DNA of 64,000 nucleotides from Pseudomonas syringae (GTDB lineage Bacteria > Pseudomonadota > Gammaproteobacteria > Pseudomonadales > Pseudomonadaceae), in contig NZ_WKEQ01000023.1 of NCBI RefSeq assembly GCF_021605415.1, positions 26,565 through 90,564 on the forward strand, read 5' to 3'. A program made the translations under genes and the position numbers. The first letter of the stretch is position 1. The number at the start of each line of letters is the position of its first letter. The notes beneath the pieces are model-generated. The model had not been told where the DNA came from. It ran no database searches and saw only the letters and a program-made list of their open reading frames with translations. Below are positions 34,156 through 43,834 of the stretch, piece by piece.

Positions 34156-34182
34156 CGATCGCGAGCAGGCTCGCTCCTACAG
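34156..34182. repeat. REP element copy 3 (inverted)
   Basis: CGCGAGCAGGCTCGCTCCTACAG form is the inverted complement of the copy at 34091. The two share the GCGAGCAGGCTCGCTC core, so the transcript could fold into a long hairpin. Confidence 0.85.
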
Positions 34183-34261
34183 TATCTGTAGTGAGTCGGC
34201 TTTTATCGAACGCCTGCGCACGCGGCGGGTCTGCTGCTTACTACCCCTCGGAAACAATCCA

Positions 34262-35101
34262 ATGTTCGCGCAAAACACCCTCGTCGCACTCGCTCGGGGC
34301 GGATACGCCGCTCGGGGCGTGCTTTATCTGATCATCGGTATCTTCGCGCTGCTGGCCGCTAAAGATTCGACAGGATCAAAGGACAGTCACAAAAGTCTTG
34401 AAGCGTTATTAAGCCAACCTTTCGGTTACGTTCTGGTCGGGCTCGTGGTGGCCGGTCTGCTCGCATTCGCCGCGTGGCGCGTGTTGCAGGCCATTCGCGA
34501 CGTCGATCATCACGGCAAAAATCTCAAGGGATGGGTCATTCGTGCAGGTTTGCTGGCAGGCGGTCTGGTCAACGGCGGCCTGGCGCTTTTCGCATTGGGC
34601 CTGCTCATCAGCGGTGCTCGAAGCTCAGGCGATTCCGGCAGCGGGCAGACGAAGGATTTACTGGCCCATCTTCTATCCTGGGATCACTCCAACGTGTTGA
34701 TCCACCTCATCGCACTCGTCCCGCTGGGCGTGGGCCTTGCTCACATCATCAAAGGCTGGAAAGCTTCATTTGAGAAGTACTTTGAAGCGGACGAAGAGGT
34801 GATGCGTTACATACGCCCGATGTCTCGATTCGGGCTGATCGCCAGAGGCGTGGTGTTTATCGAGATTGCGGTGCTGTTGGAGTTCAGTGGCTCCCGTTAC
34901 AAGGCGACGGATCCTCCCGGGATGAAGGAAGCGCTTGATGCTCTTCAGAATCTGCCCGCAGGCGCTTTGATTTTGATGGTGATGGCGTTGGGGTTGATTG
35001 CCTTTTCGGCGTACAGCTTTTCTGAAGCGGCGTGGCGCAAGATAAACATGGATGTGCCGGGCGTCGCGGGGGGCAAGGTGAGCGCTGCGCAGAAAGTCTG
35101 A
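34262..35101 (+). CDS. DUF1206 family membrane protein
   Basis: A 279-residue protein with six predicted transmembrane helices arranged as three repeats of a two-helix unit. Each repeat begins with an ARGGYAARGVLYLIIG-like segment (the third is FGLIARGVVFIEIAVL). This triple pattern is the DUF1206 signature. The function is unknown; charged loops between repeats (for example FEKYFEADEEVMRYIRP) face one side of the membrane. It is convergent with the hydroxyacid dehydrogenase gene and follows a REP cluster. Confidence 0.85.
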   Translation: MFAQNTLVALARGGYAARGVLYLIIGIFALLAAKDSTGSKDSHKSLEALLSQPFGYVLVGLVVAGLLAFAAWRVLQAIRDVDHHGKNLKGWVIRAGLLAGGLVNGGLALFALGLLISGARSSGDSGSGQTKDLLAHLLSWDHSNVLIHLIALVPLGVGLAHIIKGWKASFEKYFEADEEVMRYIRPMSRFGLIARGVVFIEIAVLLEFSGSRYKATDPPGMKEALDALQNLPAGALILMVMALGLIAFSAYSFSEAAWRKINMDVPGVAGGKVSAAQKV

Positions 35102-35135
35102 CGCGCTCATTCAGGCCGCCTCCTTTTTACGTGCC

Positions 35136-36062
35136 TCAGTAGCCATGATCGCGCTTGATCAAACCGTGCAGCGGCTCGCCGGTCTGATGACGCCTGATAT
35201 TGGCGAGCAGCCCCTCGAAGGCGCTCTGCGGTGCCGTCATTGCGCCGACGTGCGGCGTCAGCCAGACGTGCGGGTGCCGCCAGAATGGATGATCCGGTGA
35301 TGGCGGTTCTTCATTGAGCACATCAAGAATGGCGTGGCTCAGTTGCCCGTCATCCAGCGCTTGCAGTAGATCGTCTTCGTCCAGATGACCACCCCGGCCC
35401 AGATTGATCAGGCTGGCACCCTTCGGCAGGGCGGCCAGCGTTCTCGCATTCAGTATGCCCCGGGTGTCATCGGTCAGTGGCAGCAGGCAGATCAGGATGT
35501 CGCACTGGTTCAGAAAGGGCTCGAGCTGGTCGTTGCCCGCATGGCATTGCACACCGTCGATGCTTTTCTGCGAGCGTGCCCAGCCATGCAACTGGAAGTT
35601 GAACGCACGCAAGCTCTGCAGCACCGCACTGCCCAGATTGCCCAGGCCCATGACGCCGATCCGACGTTGCGCTGCCGGGGTCAGAAGGTGGTCTTGCCAG
35701 CGCCCGGCCTGTTGTTGACGCAGATACAGCGGAACCTGTCGATGCAGGCTCAACACGGCGAAGCAGGCGTATTCGACGATGCCTTCAGCGATGCCGGGGT
35801 CGAGCATGCGTACAACCTGGATGTGCCCGGGCAGTTCGCCGAGGTCGAATTGATCGACGCCCGCCGAGGTGGCGAAGATGACTTCCAGATTCGGGAAGCG
35901 CTCATGCAACTGCCGAGGCGGTTGCCAGGCGGCGAAGTAGCGCACGTCTGCCGGGTCGCCGATGTTTGGCCACAAGCGCACGTCGATATCTGGCGCATGT
36001 TGTTCGAACAGCGCTTTCCAGGCGCAGCCACGGGCATCGTCGACTTTGAACAGCAGGGTCAT
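35136..36062 (-). CDS. Glyoxylate/hydroxypyruvate reductase A-like 2-hydroxyacid dehydrogenase
   Basis: A 308-residue NAD(P)-dependent D-2-hydroxyacid dehydrogenase. The Rossmann motif GVMGLGNLGSAVLQ lies at about 137-150, the catalytic Arg is in LINLGRGGHLDEDDL, the Glu in LNEEPPSPDHPFW and the His in VWLTPHVGAMT. The closest match is the GhrA (YcdW) group that reduces glyoxylate and hydroxypyruvate. The ATG at 36062 (MTLLFKVDD) is preferred to an in-frame ATG 33 bases upstream. It lies 107 bases after the tartrate/malate-type dehydrogenase gene and may be co-transcribed. Confidence 0.88.
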   Translation of the reverse strand: MTLLFKVDDARGCAWKALFEQHAPDIDVRLWPNIGDPADVRYFAAWQPPRQLHERFPNLEVIFATSAGVDQFDLGELPGHIQVVRMLDPGIAEGIVEYACFAVLSLHRQVPLYLRQQQAGRWQDHLLTPAAQRRIGVMGLGNLGSAVLQSLRAFNFQLHGWARSQKSIDGVQCHAGNDQLEPFLNQCDILICLLPLTDDTRGILNARTLAALPKGASLINLGRGGHLDEDDLLQALDDGQLSHAILDVLNEEPPSPDHPFWRHPHVWLTPHVGAMTAPQSAFEGLLANIRRHQTGEPLHGLIKRDHGY

Positions 36063-36169
36063 GGTCTGTCTCGCAAGCGCTGGAACGGTGATCACACGAT
36101 GCCAAAGTCACGCGCAACAATCTTCCATATCACCGGCCGTGAATGGAAGATTGCGCGGTATTTGCCGGC

Positions 36170-37249
36170 TCAGACAGCAGAGGCGATGGCCTTGCCCAAG
36201 GCTTCGGTGTTGCCTTTGCCGCCAATATCGGCGGTCAACGGTGCGTGTTCCGGCCCCATTGCCAGAACCGTTTCGATGGCGGCCAGCACTGCCGCTCCAG
36301 CCTCAGGGTGGCCGAGGTGTTCGAGCATCATCGCGCCGCACCAGATCTGGCCGATCGGGTTGGCAATGCCTTTCCCGGCAATGTCCGGCGCCGAGCCGTG
36401 CACGGGTTCAAACAGGCTCGGGAAGTTGCGCTCCGGATTGATGTTGGCGGACGGCGCGATGCCGATGGTGCCGGTGCAGGCGGGGCCAAGGTCGGAAAGG
36501 ATGTCGCCGAACAGGTTGCTCGCGACCACCACGTCGAACCAGTCCGGGTGCAGGACGAAGTTCGCCGTGAGAATGTCGATGTGGTACTTGTCGACCTTCA
36601 CTTCAGGGAATTTCTTGCCCATTTCGACAACGCGCTCATCCCAGTACGGCATGGTGATGGCGATGCCGTTGGATTTGGTAGCAGAGGTGAGGTGCTTCTT
36701 CGGGCGGCTCTGGGCCAAGTCGTAGGCGAACTTGAGGATGCGGTCGACGCCAACGCGGGTCATGACGGTTTCCTGCAACACGATTTCCCGCTCGGTGCCC
36801 GGGAACATCTTGCCGCCGACACTGGAATATTCGCCTTCGGTGTTTTCCCGCACAACCCAGAAATCGATATCGCCGGGCTTGCGATTCGCCAGCGGCGCCT
36901 TGACGCCCGGCATCAGGCGGCAAGGGCGCAGGTTGACGTACTGGTCGAATTCGCGACGGAACTGCAGCAACGAATCCCACAGGGAAATGTGATCAGGCAC
37001 GACGTCTGGCCAGCCGACTGCGCCGAAATAGATCGCGTCGTAGCCCTTGAGAATGTCGAACCAGTCGTCAGGCATCATTTTGCCGTGTGCGAGGTAGTAA
37101 TCGGCGCTGGCGAAATCAAACCAGTCCCATTGCAATTCCAGATCGTGTTTGGCCGCCACCGCGTCGAGTACGCGCACGCCTTCGGGCATGACTTCCTTGC
37201 CGATGCCGTCGCCGGGGATCACTGCAATTTTGTACTGGGCTTTGCTCAT
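36170..37249 (-). CDS. Tartrate dehydrogenase / D-malate dehydrogenase (decarboxylating)
   Basis: A 359-residue NAD-dependent beta-decarboxylating dehydrogenase of the isocitrate/isopropylmalate family. It starts with VIPGDGIGKEVMPEGVRVL and has VVRENTEGEYSSVGG and SNLFGDILSDLGPA as metal- and substrate-binding motifs, and a PVHGSAPDIAGKGIANP signature. The overall pattern matches the TtuC/DmlA group, which converts L-tartrate, meso-tartrate or D-malate. The divergent LysR gene at 37358 is a probable DmlR-like activator. It is distinct from the D-tartrate cassette at 57-62 kb. Confidence 0.9.
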   Translation of the reverse strand: MSKAQYKIAVIPGDGIGKEVMPEGVRVLDAVAAKHDLELQWDWFDFASADYYLAHGKMMPDDWFDILKGYDAIYFGAVGWPDVVPDHISLWDSLLQFRREFDQYVNLRPCRLMPGVKAPLANRKPGDIDFWVVRENTEGEYSSVGGKMFPGTEREIVLQETVMTRVGVDRILKFAYDLAQSRPKKHLTSATKSNGIAITMPYWDERVVEMGKKFPEVKVDKYHIDILTANFVLHPDWFDVVVASNLFGDILSDLGPACTGTIGIAPSANINPERNFPSLFEPVHGSAPDIAGKGIANPIGQIWCGAMMLEHLGHPEAGAAVLAAIETVLAMGPEHAPLTADIGGKGNTEALGKAIASAV

Positions 37250-37357
37250 GGTTTCGACTCCTCGGATTGATGTGGACTGATTGCCAGTGTATGCAGTCGC
37301 GCTGTATTAATAATTAGCCTTGCGCGAAAGCCATTCTTAAATTTCAGGAAAGAATCC

Positions 37358-38269
37358 GTGGCAATCATCGATGACTTGAGTTTCTTCCAGCAGGTGGCGA
37401 CACGCGGCAGTCTGACCGAAGTGGCGCGGCATCTCGGCCTGTCGTTGCCGGCGGTCAGCAAGCGCCTGAGCCAGCTCGAAGCGCGTTTGGGGGTGCAGTT
37501 GTTGCAGCGCACCACCCGACGTTTGTCGCTGACACCAGAAGGAACCTTGTATTTGGAGGGCGGGCGGCCGATCCTGCGGCAACTGGAAGAGCTGGAGAGT
37601 GCGCTCAACAGTCGGCAGCCGACTTTGCAGGGGCGCTTGCGGATCAATGGCACCCTGGGTTTTGGCCGACAACATCTGGCGCCCGTGGTCTCCAGCTTCG
37701 CCCGATTGCACCCGGAGCTGGAGCTTTCCCTGGAGTTGTCCAGCCAGCCTTTGAGCTTGCTGGATGATCAGTTCGACATGAGCGTGTGCATGGGCGAGCC
37801 GCCCGATTCGCGGCTGGTCGCTGTGCGCCTGCTGGAAAATCCGCGCATTCTCTGTGCGTCGCCACAATACCTTGAAGCTATGCCTGAGCTGACGGGGGTG
37901 GCTGATCTGGTGAAGCACAACTGCATCGTGCTGCGCCAGTTCGGTAGCGACTATGCGATCTGGCGCTTCAGCAAGGAGGGTCAGGATTATGCCCACAAGG
38001 TCAGCGGCACGCTGTCGAGCAACGATGGTGAAGTCGCTTTACGCCTGGCGCTGGACGGACATGGGCTCATCTTGCGTTCGCGCTGGAATGTTCAGGAACA
38101 TCTGGAAAACGGCCGTTTGCGGGCGGTGCTCAGTGATTACCAGGCGCCGAGAGCCGATATCTTTGTGGTCTATCAGCATCGCCGGCATATTCCTCAACGC
38201 ATCTCGGTATTCGCCCGTTATCTTGCGCAGGAACTGGGCAAGCGCTTGCCGTTCGCGGCGCTCAAGTGA
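37358..38269 (+). CDS. LysR family regulator (DmlR-like)
   Basis: A 303-residue LysR protein starting at GTG with AGGAAAG upstream. The recognition region is GSLTEVARHLGLSLPAVSKRLSQLEARLGVQLL, followed by RTTRRLSLTPEG, typical of the CrgA/DmlR group. It is divergent from the tartrate/D-malate dehydrogenase gene across 108 bases and is its likely activator. The AT-rich centre of the gap (TATTAATAATTAG) suits a promoter. Confidence 0.9.
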   Translation: MAIIDDLSFFQQVATRGSLTEVARHLGLSLPAVSKRLSQLEARLGVQLLQRTTRRLSLTPEGTLYLEGGRPILRQLEELESALNSRQPTLQGRLRINGTLGFGRQHLAPVVSSFARLHPELELSLELSSQPLSLLDDQFDMSVCMGEPPDSRLVAVRLLENPRILCASPQYLEAMPELTGVADLVKHNCIVLRQFGSDYAIWRFSKEGQDYAHKVSGTLSSNDGEVALRLALDGHGLILRSRWNVQEHLENGRLRAVLSDYQAPRADIFVVYQHRRHIPQRISVFARYLAQELGKRLPFAALK

Positions 38270-38485
38270 GCGCATGGCGCGGGCAAGTTAACGGAGAGCC
38301 AAGCATGATCTGAGGTTATGCCATCCCTGACTATTCGTGCATTGCCCGTGGGTGTCATGCTCTTGTAACGTCGAGATGTCCCGCTCGGTCGAATAAAAAA
38401 TCAAATCTGAGCAAAGCACGCTGTGCAGGGTGTTCAGTCGAGGTTTTAACGCTGCCGAATTAATCTACGTCCAGGATGATTTGCC

Positions 38486-39535
38486 ATGAAAACCTTGTCT
38501 GTTGCTCAAGCGTTCGGTTCCGTCATTTCCCTGTTGAGTCTTTCGGTGGCAGGCGCCATGCCCGCGATGGCCGACGAAATCACCTTTGTCTCCCAAGGCG
38601 GCGGTTACCAGGAGGCCCAGACCAAGGCCATTCTGGATCCGGCGGCCAAGCTGCTGAACATCACCATCAAACAAGACAGCGCACCCGATGCCTGGCCAAT
38701 GGTCAAGGCGCAGGGCGAGGCGAAAAAACCGGTCTGGGACGTGATCGATACACCACCCTCCAACTGCTTGCGCGGTGGCAAGGAAGGGCTAATCGAACCG
38801 TTGGATCTGAGCAAGCTGCCGAACGTGAAAAGCATGCCGGAAGCCTATCGCACCCCGTATTCGGTGGCTTACGAGTTCTACTCGTCGGTCATTGGCTACA
38901 ACAAAAAAAACCTGAAGAAAGTGCCGCAGACCTGGGCCGAATTCTGGGACGTGAAGAACTTCCCCGGCGCGCGTGCCTTGCGTAACGATCCGATGAGCAC
39001 CCTGGAAGCGGCGCTCCTGTCCGATGGCGTGCCCCGCGACAAGCTTTACCCGCTGGACGTCGATCGCGCTTACAAGCGTCTGGAGCAGATCAAACCAAAC
39101 ATCGCCGTGTGGTGGACATCGGGGGGGCAGTCGGCGCAATTGCTCGCGGATGGCGAGGTCGACATGCTGATGATTTGGAATGGCCGCGCCAGTGCCGTGC
39201 AGAAAAGCAACCCGGACGTGTCCTTCACCTATAACGACGGTCTTCTGCAAAACACTCAGTTGTGCATCCTGAAAAACGCCCCGAACTATGCAGCGGCCGT
39301 GAGGTTTGTCAACGAAGCGGTATCGCCTGAACTGCAAGCCAACCTGCCGCTTTACATCGACTACGGGCCGGGTAATCCGGCGGCGTTCGCCACAGGGAAA
39401 ATCACCGCTGAGCGGGCCAAGGAACTGCCAAGCGCGCCGGACAATGCGGCTAAACAGGCGTTGATGTCGGAAGAGTGGTGGGCCTCCGCAGAGGGGATTG
39501 CCGCCAAGGATCGCTGGCTCAAGTTCGTTCAGTAA
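38486..39535 (+). CDS. Periplasmic binding protein, polyamine-type ABC transporter
   Basis: A 349-residue protein with a signal peptide (cleavage near AMPAMADE) and the PotD/PotF-like fold. It is closely similar to the binding protein at 54766-55818: DEITFVSQGGGYQEAQTKAI matches its N-terminus, and YPLDVDRAYKRLEQIKPNIAVWWTSGGQSAQL is nearly identical. No permease or ATPase genes accompany it; the following gene is a GMC oxidoreductase 14 bases downstream. It may deliver substrate to the transporter encoded at 49-56 kb. Confidence 0.9.
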   Translation: MKTLSVAQAFGSVISLLSLSVAGAMPAMADEITFVSQGGGYQEAQTKAILDPAAKLLNITIKQDSAPDAWPMVKAQGEAKKPVWDVIDTPPSNCLRGGKEGLIEPLDLSKLPNVKSMPEAYRTPYSVAYEFYSSVIGYNKKNLKKVPQTWAEFWDVKNFPGARALRNDPMSTLEAALLSDGVPRDKLYPLDVDRAYKRLEQIKPNIAVWWTSGGQSAQLLADGEVDMLMIWNGRASAVQKSNPDVSFTYNDGLLQNTQLCILKNAPNYAAAVRFVNEAVSPELQANLPLYIDYGPGNPAAFATGKITAERAKELPSAPDNAAKQALMSEEWWASAEGIAAKDRWLKFVQ

Positions 39536-39549
39536 GGCTGGGTGTCGGC

Positions 39550-41283
39550 ATGATTGATTATTTGATTCTGGGCGGTGGCTCGGCCGGGTGCGCGCTGGCC
39601 GCCCGGCTCTCCGAAGACCCCGACAAACAGGTGTGCCTGATCGAGGCCGGGCGCGACATATCCCGGCAGACGATGCCCCCCGAAATACGCAGCCGTTACC
39701 CGGGGCGGGCCTATCTGGACGCCAGCAATATCTGGCAGCGACTGACGGCATTGATGGGCAATCGCGCAAGTGCCTCACGGCGCTATGAGCAAGCGCGAAT
39801 CCTTGGCGGGGGCTCGGCAATCAACGCCCTGATGACCAACCGTGGCGCGCCGGCCGACTATGACGAATGGCAGGCGCTGGGGGCAGAAGGCTGGAGTTGG
39901 CAAACGTGCCTGCCGTATTTTCGCAAGCTGGAAAACGACACCGATTTTTGTGGGCCGCAGGATAAATCCCTGCATGGCAACGACGGCCCGGTCAGGATCC
40001 GCCGTACGCCCTCTGAACGCCTTTCTCCTTTCGTCAAAGGTGTGATGAAGGTCTTGGGTGGCCAAGGTCTCGAACACAAGCCCGACCAGAATGGCCCCTG
40101 GGAGGAGGGCGTGTTCGTGGGCGCCATTGGCGTCAGCGAGCAGGGTGAACGAATCCCCACGTCGGTGTGTTACCTGACCGATGAAGTTCGCCGGCGCACG
40201 AACCTGATCCTGCGTACCCAATGTGTGGTTGATCGCGTGCTGATCGAGACTGGTCGTGCGACAGGCGCCAGGATTATCGACAGCCATGGCCTCGACGAAA
40301 CCTTGAGGGCGCGTGAAGTGATCGTCTGTGCCGGTGCGATCCACAGTCCTGCGGTGTTGCTGCGCAGTGGCATCGGCCCGGCGGACGACTTGGCTGCGCT
40401 GGGCATTATGTCGGTGGCTGACCGTCCGGGGGTGGGCGGCAACCTGATGGAGCATCCTTCGATTGCCGTGTCTGCGCTGCTCAACCGCGAAGGCCGCACG
40501 GCGTTTCCCGAAGAGCATCATGAGCAGGCCATCGTGCGTTTTTCCTCGGGCCTGGCCGACACGGTGCCCTGTGACATGCACGGTGCAATTCTTTCAAGAT
40601 CCGGTTGGCATTCGATCGGTTATCGATTGGGCACGATGTTTTTCTGGGTCAACAAATCCTATTCCCGAGGACGCCTGCGCCTGACGTCCAGCGATCCGCA
40701 TGACGAACCGCAAGTGCGCTTTGACATGCTCAGCGATCACCGTGACCTCGAGCGCTTGAAGCAGGCCTTGCGCTTCGGTGCCCAGACGTTATCGGCGCAA
40801 GCCTTGAGTTGCGAACGCAGCGTGGTTTTCCCATCAAGCTATTCACCCCGCGTGGCCAAGGTCGCGATGCCGGGCACGATCAATGCGCTGCAACGCGGGG
40901 TCATGAGCCTGCTGCTGGATATTGCCGGGCCGTTGCGGGGCTTGCTGATTCATGGCCTGGTTACTCAGGGCGTTACCCTGAAAAAACTGCTCGCCGATGA
41001 CAAGGCACTGACCGAGTTCGTGCAGCGCAATGTCGGTGGCACTTGGCATCCGTCAGGCACCTGCCGCATGGGACGCGCCGACGATCCACTGGCGGTGACG
41101 ACCGGTGACGGTCGCGTGATCGGCGTCGAAGGATTGCGCGTGTGCGACGCCTCGCTGATGCCTTCGATTCCCTGCGCCAACACCAATGTCCCCACCCTGA
41201 TGATCGCCGAACGCATGGCCGATCTGATCAAGGCTGAGGCGAAGGTGTCGGGTTGTGCGGCCAAGGTAGCGTCTGAACTGTAA
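39550..41283 (+). CDS. GMC family FAD-dependent oxidoreductase (choline-dehydrogenase-like)
   Basis: A 577-residue flavoprotein that oxidises an alcohol. The FAD-binding motif LGGGSAGCALAARL lies at residues 6-19, GGGSAINALMTNRG forms the ProSite GMC signature region, and the catalytic His is in NVGGTWHPSGTCRMG near the C-terminus. The ATG at 39550 lies 14 bases after the binding-protein stop, showing an operon. It may act on the aminoalcohol or polyol that the binding protein captures. The convergent aldehyde dehydrogenase gene could take the aldehyde product further. Confidence 0.9.
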   Translation: MIDYLILGGGSAGCALAARLSEDPDKQVCLIEAGRDISRQTMPPEIRSRYPGRAYLDASNIWQRLTALMGNRASASRRYEQARILGGGSAINALMTNRGAPADYDEWQALGAEGWSWQTCLPYFRKLENDTDFCGPQDKSLHGNDGPVRIRRTPSERLSPFVKGVMKVLGGQGLEHKPDQNGPWEEGVFVGAIGVSEQGERIPTSVCYLTDEVRRRTNLILRTQCVVDRVLIETGRATGARIIDSHGLDETLRAREVIVCAGAIHSPAVLLRSGIGPADDLAALGIMSVADRPGVGGNLMEHPSIAVSALLNREGRTAFPEEHHEQAIVRFSSGLADTVPCDMHGAILSRSGWHSIGYRLGTMFFWVNKSYSRGRLRLTSSDPHDEPQVRFDMLSDHRDLERLKQALRFGAQTLSAQALSCERSVVFPSSYSPRVAKVAMPGTINALQRGVMSLLLDIAGPLRGLLIHGLVTQGVTLKKLLADDKALTEFVQRNVGGTWHPSGTCRMGRADDPLAVTTGDGRVIGVEGLRVCDASLMPSIPCANTNVPTLMIAERMADLIKAEAKVSGCAAKVASEL

Positions 41284-41320
41284 CAATCACTTGGCCGCTG
41301 AACCTGTCAAAACGGGGGCG

Positions 41321-42748
41321 TCAAGCTCCCCAGCCGACAATCCCCTTCACTTCCAGAAACGCCTCCAGCCCCCATTCGGCATATTCGCGGCCATTGCCCG
41401 ATTGTTTGTAGCCACCAAACGGCGCGCCGGAATCCCAATTCGGGTAGTTGATGTAGACGCTGCCGGCACGCATTTTCAGGGCAACATCGCGGGCTCGCGA
41501 CTGATCCGCCGATTGCACGTAAGCTGCGAGGCCAAACACGCTGTCGTTGGCCATGCTGACTGCCTGCGCTTCATCGTCGTAGGGCTGGATGACCAGCACC
41601 GGGCCGAAGATTTCTTCGCGGGCGACGGTCATGTCCTGGGTGACATTGGCGAAAATCGTCGGCTGCACGTAATAGCCCCGCGAGAGGTTGTCGGGGCGAC
41701 CGGGCCCGCCGCACACCAGTTGCGCGCCTTCATCGATGCCGATGGCAATCATCCGCTGGATGCTGTCGTACTGGCGTTCACTGATCACCGGCCCCATGGT
41801 CGTCGCGTCTGCATCGGGGGCGCCGACGATGTGTTTTTGCGCGGCGCGGCGGGCAATGTCTACGGCCTGATCGTGCAACGCGGCGGGCACGAACATGCGC
41901 GTCGGCGCATTGCAGGACTGGCCGCTGTTGCCAAAGCAACTGTCGACACCGTTGGTCACGGCCGCTTGCAGGTCGACGTCGTCGAGCAAGATGTTGGCCG
42001 ATTTACCGCCTAGTTCCTGGTGCACACGCTTGACCGTCGGTGCGGCCAGTCGCGCGATTTCCGTGCCGGCGCGGGTCGAACCGGTGAACGACACCATGTC
42101 TACTTGCGGATGCGCCGACAGAGCGGCGCCAACCGTTGGGCCATCGCCGTTGATCAGGTTGAAAACGCCCGCCGGCACGCCAGCGTCGTGCATGACCTCG
42201 GCAAACAACAAGGCGTTGATCGGTGCGATTTCACTTGGCTTGAGAATCATGGTGCAACCGGCAGCCAACGCCGGCGCGACCTTGCAGACGATCTGATTGA
42301 TCGGCCAGTTCCAGGGCGTAATCAGCGCCACCACGCCCACGGCCTCCTGAGCAATCAGCGTGGTGCCTCGGGATTTCTGAAACTCGAAGGTGTCGAGCGT
42401 CAGCAGCAGTTGTTCCAGGTGACGCTTGCCGATCCCGGCCTGCCAGGCGTGGGACAAGGCTTTCGGCGCACCGACTTCCTGCACGATGGCCTCGGCGATT
42501 TCATCGTAGCGCGTCATGAAAACCTCAAGAATCCGTTGCAGCAGTTGTTTGCGCTGCGCGGGTGACGTGCTTGAGAACTCAGGAAAAGCGCGTCGGGCGG
42601 CCATCACGGCGTTATCGACATCGTTCAGATCGCCCATGGCGATTTCACAGAATGCCTCCTCGGTGGCGGGGTTGATCACGGGCAGGCGATCAGCGCTGTG
42701 TGGCTCTACCCAGCGGCCATCGATATAGAATTTCAGATTGTTTTTCAT
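41321..42748 (-). CDS. Aldehyde dehydrogenase family protein
   Basis: A 475-residue NAD(P)-dependent aldehyde dehydrogenase. It has TPWNWPINQ, the FTGSTRAG coenzyme loop, ELGGKSAN with the general base Glu, and the catalytic Cys in GNSGQSCNAPTR. The ATG at 42748 (MKNNLKFYIDGRWVEP) is the normal family start; a much longer upstream frame is not family-like. It converges on the GMC gene and is divergent from the LysR gene at 42887. The pair could oxidise an alcohol to the acid in two steps. Confidence 0.92.
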   Translation of the reverse strand: MKNNLKFYIDGRWVEPHSADRLPVINPATEEAFCEIAMGDLNDVDNAVMAARRAFPEFSSTSPAQRKQLLQRILEVFMTRYDEIAEAIVQEVGAPKALSHAWQAGIGKRHLEQLLLTLDTFEFQKSRGTTLIAQEAVGVVALITPWNWPINQIVCKVAPALAAGCTMILKPSEIAPINALLFAEVMHDAGVPAGVFNLINGDGPTVGAALSAHPQVDMVSFTGSTRAGTEIARLAAPTVKRVHQELGGKSANILLDDVDLQAAVTNGVDSCFGNSGQSCNAPTRMFVPAALHDQAVDIARRAAQKHIVGAPDADATTMGPVISERQYDSIQRMIAIGIDEGAQLVCGGPGRPDNLSRGYYVQPTIFANVTQDMTVAREEIFGPVLVIQPYDDEAQAVSMANDSVFGLAAYVQSADQSRARDVALKMRAGSVYINYPNWDSGAPFGGYKQSGNGREYAEWGLEAFLEVKGIVGWGA

Positions 42749-42886
42749 AAAAAGGAAGGTCTCGTGAAGGGAGAAGTGCCACGCGGAAAAATCCACGGGT
42801 CGCCTTACGCAGCCGCTCACCAGAATAGGCGGGGTTTTTTGTTCAGGGCAATTTACTAATAGTTGTGCCAGGCATAAGCTCAGGTC

Positions 42887-43834
42887 ATGTCTAATCTCCG
42901 TCGCAAACTTCCCAGTTCCAGCTCTTTGTTCGTCTTCGAAGCGGCCGCTCGGTGTGGCAGCTTCACCCGGGCGGCGGATGAGCTGTGTGTCAGCCAACCG
43001 GCCGTGAGTCGCATGTTGTCGCGCCTTGAAGAGCACCTTGGCGTGCAGCTTTTCGAGCGTGTTCGCGGCGGGGCACGGTTAACCGAGAGCGGCAGCATTT
43101 TATATCGCCGGGTGCAGGAGGGTTTCAGCACCATCGAGTCGGCGATCAGTGAAATCGAAGCCCGGGCAACGGGGATCGAGACCGTGACATTGTCGGTGTC
43201 CACGGCGTTCACCACCCACTGGCTGATGCCGCGCATGAGCCGTTTCAGTCAGCGATTTCCCACCGTCGACATGCGTTACCAATTGATGTCCGGCAGGATC
43301 GGCGGCCCCTTGGTGGATGTCGATCTGGGCATGCGTTATCTGGAAGCCGGCAGCCTGAAAGCCACGGATACACTGGTTATTCCGGAGATTACGCTGCCGG
43401 TATGCAACGCCCAGTACCTGGCCGATGTTGTCCAGAACAAGGGCAAGAACTCGGTGCCGACGCTGATCAGCATGGACAATCAGGATCGTGCCTGGGCCGC
43501 TACTTTCGAAACGCCGGGCCGCGCTGATAACGCATTGGTGTTCTCCGATTATGCCGTGGTGGTGCAGGCGGCATTGCTGGGCCAGGGCATGGCACTGGGA
43601 TGGTTGAACGTGGTGTCGAATTCCTTGTGCAAGGGTGAACTGGTGCCGGCGACGGACACCTTTCGGGTCAATTCCCGACGCTGTTGCCTGGTCGTACCGG
43701 CCAATCGTCCGGTACGTCCAATCGTCGAAAATGTGCGCGACTGGATCATTGAGGAAATGCGCGAGGACATGCTCAGGATTGACGCGCTTTACCCTCATCT
43801 GGGGTTGCTCGCCACCCTGCAATCGGTCGATTGA
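42887..43834 (+). CDS. LysR family regulator (GcvA-like)
   Basis: A 315-residue regulator. The helix-turn-helix is SFTRAADELCVSQPAVSRMLSRLEEHLGVQLF (about 26-57), the GcvA-like pattern. It is divergent from the aldehyde dehydrogenase gene by 138 bases and lies upstream of the HAD/FAD-oxidoreductase/cupin operon, so it could control either. It has a normal length and an effector domain of the type IIGcvA. Confidence 0.9.
   Translation: MSNLRRKLPSSSSLFVFEAAARCGSFTRAADELCVSQPAVSRMLSRLEEHLGVQLFERVRGGARLTESGSILYRRVQEGFSTIESAISEIEARATGIETVTLSVSTAFTTHWLMPRMSRFSQRFPTVDMRYQLMSGRIGGPLVDVDLGMRYLEAGSLKATDTLVIPEITLPVCNAQYLADVVQNKGKNSVPTLISMDNQDRAWAATFETPGRADNALVFSDYAVVVQAALLGQGMALGWLNVVSNSLCKGELVPATDTFRVNSRRCCLVVPANRPVRPIVENVRDWIIEEMREDMLRIDALYPHLGLLATLQSVD

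Larger units (their letters stand above)
33910..34261. other. Repeat-bearing intergenic region
   Basis: A 352-base stretch with no gene seen. It carries three REP cores, at 34025, 34091 and 34156, and otherwise only the promoter region of the DUF1206 gene. Confidence 0.6.

Noticed and set aside
35385..37270. Two long plus-strand frames across the hydroxyacid and tartrate dehydrogenase genes
   Set aside because: Both cross the gap between two well-supported minus-strand genes and carry no recognisable domain.
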